Positions 61,894 through 64,000 of a stretch of 64,000 bases of DNA are shown here, piece after piece (position 1 is the stretch's first letter; every line of letters begins with the position of its first letter). The DNA comes from Sphingomonas horti (GTDB taxonomy: Bacteria > Pseudomonadota > Alphaproteobacteria > Sphingomonadales > Sphingomonadaceae). The translations under genes were made by a program, and so were the position numbers. The notes beneath the pieces were generated by a model. That model ran no database searches. It saw only the letters and a list, made by a program, of their open reading frames with translations, and had not been told where the DNA came from. Location: the NCBI RefSeq assembly GCF_009753715.1, contig NZ_WQMS01000013.1:314796-378795 (forward strand), written 5' to 3'.

Positions 61894-64000
61894 CTATTCG
61901 TAGCGCAGGGCGCGGATGGGGTTGGCACTTGCGACCTTGATCGCGTGCGCCGCGATGGTGCCGATCGCGATCAGCAGCGCGAGCAGGCCGGCCGCGACGA
62001 AAGGCGTCGGGCCAAGGTCAATTCGTGCGTCGAATTTGTTCAGCCAGTCGCGCATCAGCCACCAGGCGACCGGCCAGGCGATGATGTTTGCGATGATCAC
62101 CGGCCTTGTGAACTGCCAGACCAGCAGCCGCACGATGTCGCGGGTGCGCGCGCCCATGACCTTGCGGATGCCGATTTCCTTGGTCCGGCGCTCGGCGGTG
62201 AAGGCGGCGAGGCCGAACAGGCCAAGGCAGCCGACGACCACCGACAACAGCGCGAAGGCGGCGAAGGTCTCCGCGCGCGCGTCCTCCGCCTCGTACAGCT
62301 TGCCGACGATGTCGTCGCTATACTTGGCGAGGAACGGCACTTCGGTGGTGACGCCCTGCCACATCTGCTCGAGCCCGCGGCGGACGTTCTCGGGATCGCC
62401 GTGATAGCGCACGATCATGTGCGTATGCCCGCCGCCGCTGCGCGCGTTCAGGAACATGATCGGGTCGAGCGGCTGCTTGATCGAGCGGAACCGGCTGTCG
62501 CCGACCACGCCGATCACCGTCACCGGCACCAGCCCGATCTTGTTGTCGACCAGGGCTGCCCGGAACGTCTTGCCGACGATGTCGGCCGGATTGCGATAGC
62601 CGAGCCGCTGCGCGCCATATTCGTTCACCACCACGTTGGCGCCGCGCGCCGCCAAAGCCTGCTGGGCGGCATCGTCCGGCGGGAACGGAAGGCTCATGTC
62701 GTCGAGCGGCCGCTTCTCGTCGAACCAGCGCCCGGCGACCAGCTTCAGCCCCATCGCGTCCAGGAAGCCGGGATCGACGACGTAATTGCCGATCGTGACC
62801 GGCTCCTTCCGGCCCGGCAGCATCACGCCGGTGTTGTTCTGGCTTTCCGTCGCGATCCCGATCGAGGTGCGGCCGACCGCGTCGACGCCGGGCACGCGCC
62901 GCGCCCGTTCCTCGATCATCTCGCCCTTGTCGAGCAGCTGGTAGCGATTCATATCGCCGATCTGCAGGATATGGTCCCGCTTGTAGCCGGGATCGACGGT
63001 GCGCGCGTAAACGGTCTGGGCGTAGATCACCGCCGTGCAGATGATCAGCCCGATCGACACCGCGAATTGACCGACCACCAGCACCTGCCGCAGCCGGCCC
63101 GAGCCCGGCGTTTCCGCCGACGATTTGTTGGCGCGGAGCACCGACGCCGGCTGGAAGCGCGAGATGAAGAAGGCGGGATAGAGGCCGCCCAGGACGCCCA
63201 CCACCGCGACCAGCAGCAATACCGGCAGCAGGATGCCGTCCGCCCCGAAATAATGGACCTGGATATCCGCCTTCAGGAACGCGGAGAAGGCCGGCATCGC
63301 AAGCTCCACCACCGCCAGAGCGATCACCATCGCCAGGAAAGTGACGATCACCGATTCCCCGATGAACTGTATGATCAGCTGCTTGCGGGTGGCGCCGAGC
63401 ACCTTGCGCAGCGCGACTTCGCGCGCCCTCTGGCTGGCCCGCGCGGTCGACAGGTTGGTGAAGTTCACCACCGCCATGCCGAGGATCAGGATCGCGATCA
63501 CCGCGAAGGTCAGGATCGACGCCTTGTCGTTGCCGGGCGTGACCGCCGCGTCCTGCGCCTTGCCCAGGTGGACGTCGCGGATGTTGACCAGGTGCCAGTC
63601 GCCGAAATCGCCGGCGTTGAAGCGCGCCTCGCCGCTGTTCTGGTCCGGGATGTTGCGCTTTTCCCAGGCCGGCATCTGCGCCTCAATCGTCTTTACGTCG
63701 CTACCTGGCTTCAGCCGCACATAGACCCAGCCGGAATTGCAGCCCCAGCAGTCGAGGAAGCCGGGCTCGGTCGCGAAGAAGCTCGGGAAGTCCATCCGCC
63801 CGATCATGTTCGCGGCGAACGAGCTGTTCTTCGGAATGTCCTTGAACACGCCGGTCACGCGGAAGTCGCGCTGCTTGCCCTTTGAGATGACGGTGAAGGT
63901 CTTCCCGACCACGTTGGTGGTGCCGAACCGCTTCATCGCCTCGGTCTCGCTCAGGATCGCGTCGCCGACGCGGCCCAGCGCGTTCTTGTCGCCCGCGACC
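61894..64000 (-). CDS. FtsX/MacB-like ABC permease, copy 1, N-terminus outside the window
   Basis: About 701 residues visible; the frame runs off the right edge (the edge reads DKNALGRVGDAILSETEAMK), and by comparison with copies 2 and 3 about 135 N-terminal residues are missing. The first Met in the window (position 63936) is internal. Central FAVIAILILGMAVVNFTNLS and ASQRAREVALRKVLGATRKQ, second half QVLVVGQFAVSIGLIICTAV, end AERRTKEIGIRKVMGARTRD and RLLVWQFTRPVIIANIIAWP. Any ATPase or membrane-fusion partner would lie further upstream, beyond 64000. Confidence 0.93.
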   Translation of the reverse strand, partial: VAGDKNALGRVGDAILSETEAMKRFGTTNVVGKTFTVISKGKQRDFRVTGVFKDIPKNSSFAANMIGRMDFPSFFATEPGFLDCWGCNSGWVYVRLKPGSDVKTIEAQMPAWEKRNIPDQNSGEARFNAGDFGDWHLVNIRDVHLGKAQDAAVTPGNDKASILTFAVIAILILGMAVVNFTNLSTARASQRAREVALRKVLGATRKQLIIQFIGESVIVTFLAMVIALAVVELAMPAFSAFLKADIQVHYFGADGILLPVLLLVAVVGVLGGLYPAFFISRFQPASVLRANKSSAETPGSGRLRQVLVVGQFAVSIGLIICTAVIYAQTVYARTVDPGYKRDHILQIGDMNRYQLLDKGEMIEERARRVPGVDAVGRTSIGIATESQNNTGVMLPGRKEPVTIGNYVVDPGFLDAMGLKLVAGRWFDEKRPLDDMSLPFPPDDAAQQALAARGANVVVNEYGAQRLGYRNPADIVGKTFRAALVDNKIGLVPVTVIGVVGDSRFRSIKQPLDPIMFLNARSGGGHTHMIVRYHGDPENVRRGLEQMWQGVTTEVPFLAKYSDDIVGKLYEAEDARAETFAAFALLSVVVGCLGLFGLAAFTAERRTKEIGIRKVMGARTRDIVRLLVWQFTRPVIIANIIAWPVAWWLMRDWLNKFDARIDLGPTPFVAAGLLALLIAIGTIAAHAIKVASANPIRALRYE

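Noticed and set aside
58787-61903. A 1038-codon plus-strand frame opposite the FtsX permeases (and similar at 61945-63885)
   Set aside because: Low-complexity His/Asp/Arg-rich translation, an antisense shadow of genes with strong membrane-protein signatures.

Overview
The window looks like chromosomal DNA of an alphaproteobacterium of the order Sphingomonadales (Sphingomonas-like). The reasons are high GC throughout, three secreted proteins ending in the PEPxxWAMM form of the PEP-CTERM tail typical of this order, many TonB-dependent receptors, a FYDLN-type (TIGR02300) zinc-ribbon protein, a fused cysNC gene, and a family of dispersed TCGAGC/TCGACA inverted repeats. No insertion sequence, prophage or CRISPR array was found.

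Layout: 1-5.4 kb holds the 3' end of glyA, a small membrane protein, nrdR, an unusual GIY-YIG/SpoU methyltransferase fusion, a chorismate mutase, two tandem small secreted proteins, rpsD and an outer-membrane barrel protein. 5.4-11.7 kb holds an S9 peptidase, aguA-aguB (agmatine to putrescine), an AbrB/PIN toxin-antitoxin locus whose toxin is frameshifted, a family 5 uracil-DNA glycosylase, folK and tRNA-Lys. 11.7-15.1 kb holds a response regulator behind an EcfG-like stress promoter, then an acyl-CoA ligase and a lactate 2-monooxygenase-like enzyme.

15.2-31.4 kb is the most distinctive part. Nine translationally coupled minus-strand genes (SDR, MarR, enoyl-CoA hydratase, acyl-CoA dehydrogenase, Rid-family protein, fused 2-aminobenzoyl-CoA monooxygenase/reductase, benzoate-type CoA ligase, creatininase-like hydrolase, ROK kinase) look like an aerobic aryl-CoA route for anthranilate or a related compound. 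They run directly into an ECF sigma / FecR / TonB receptor / autotransporter block. A cytosolic HWE histidine kinase diverges from the head of the operon.

33-42 kb holds an M28 peptidase, cysD-cysNC (sulfate activation), a PEP-CTERM protein, tRNA-Ala, the FYDLN protein and aroA-cmk. 41.7-49.9 kb separates cmk from rpsA-ihfB with an aspartyl protease, a large TonB receptor, a hybrid histidine kinase and a PEP-CTERM protein. 50-56.8 kb holds rpsA, ihfB, a third PEP-CTERM protein, an ABC-2 exporter, tRNA-Leu and a repeat-rich stretch with small genes. 56.8-64 kb is a tandem array of three large FtsX/MacB-like permeases, the last cut by the window edge. All function calls come from reading motifs and gene context; no searches were run.
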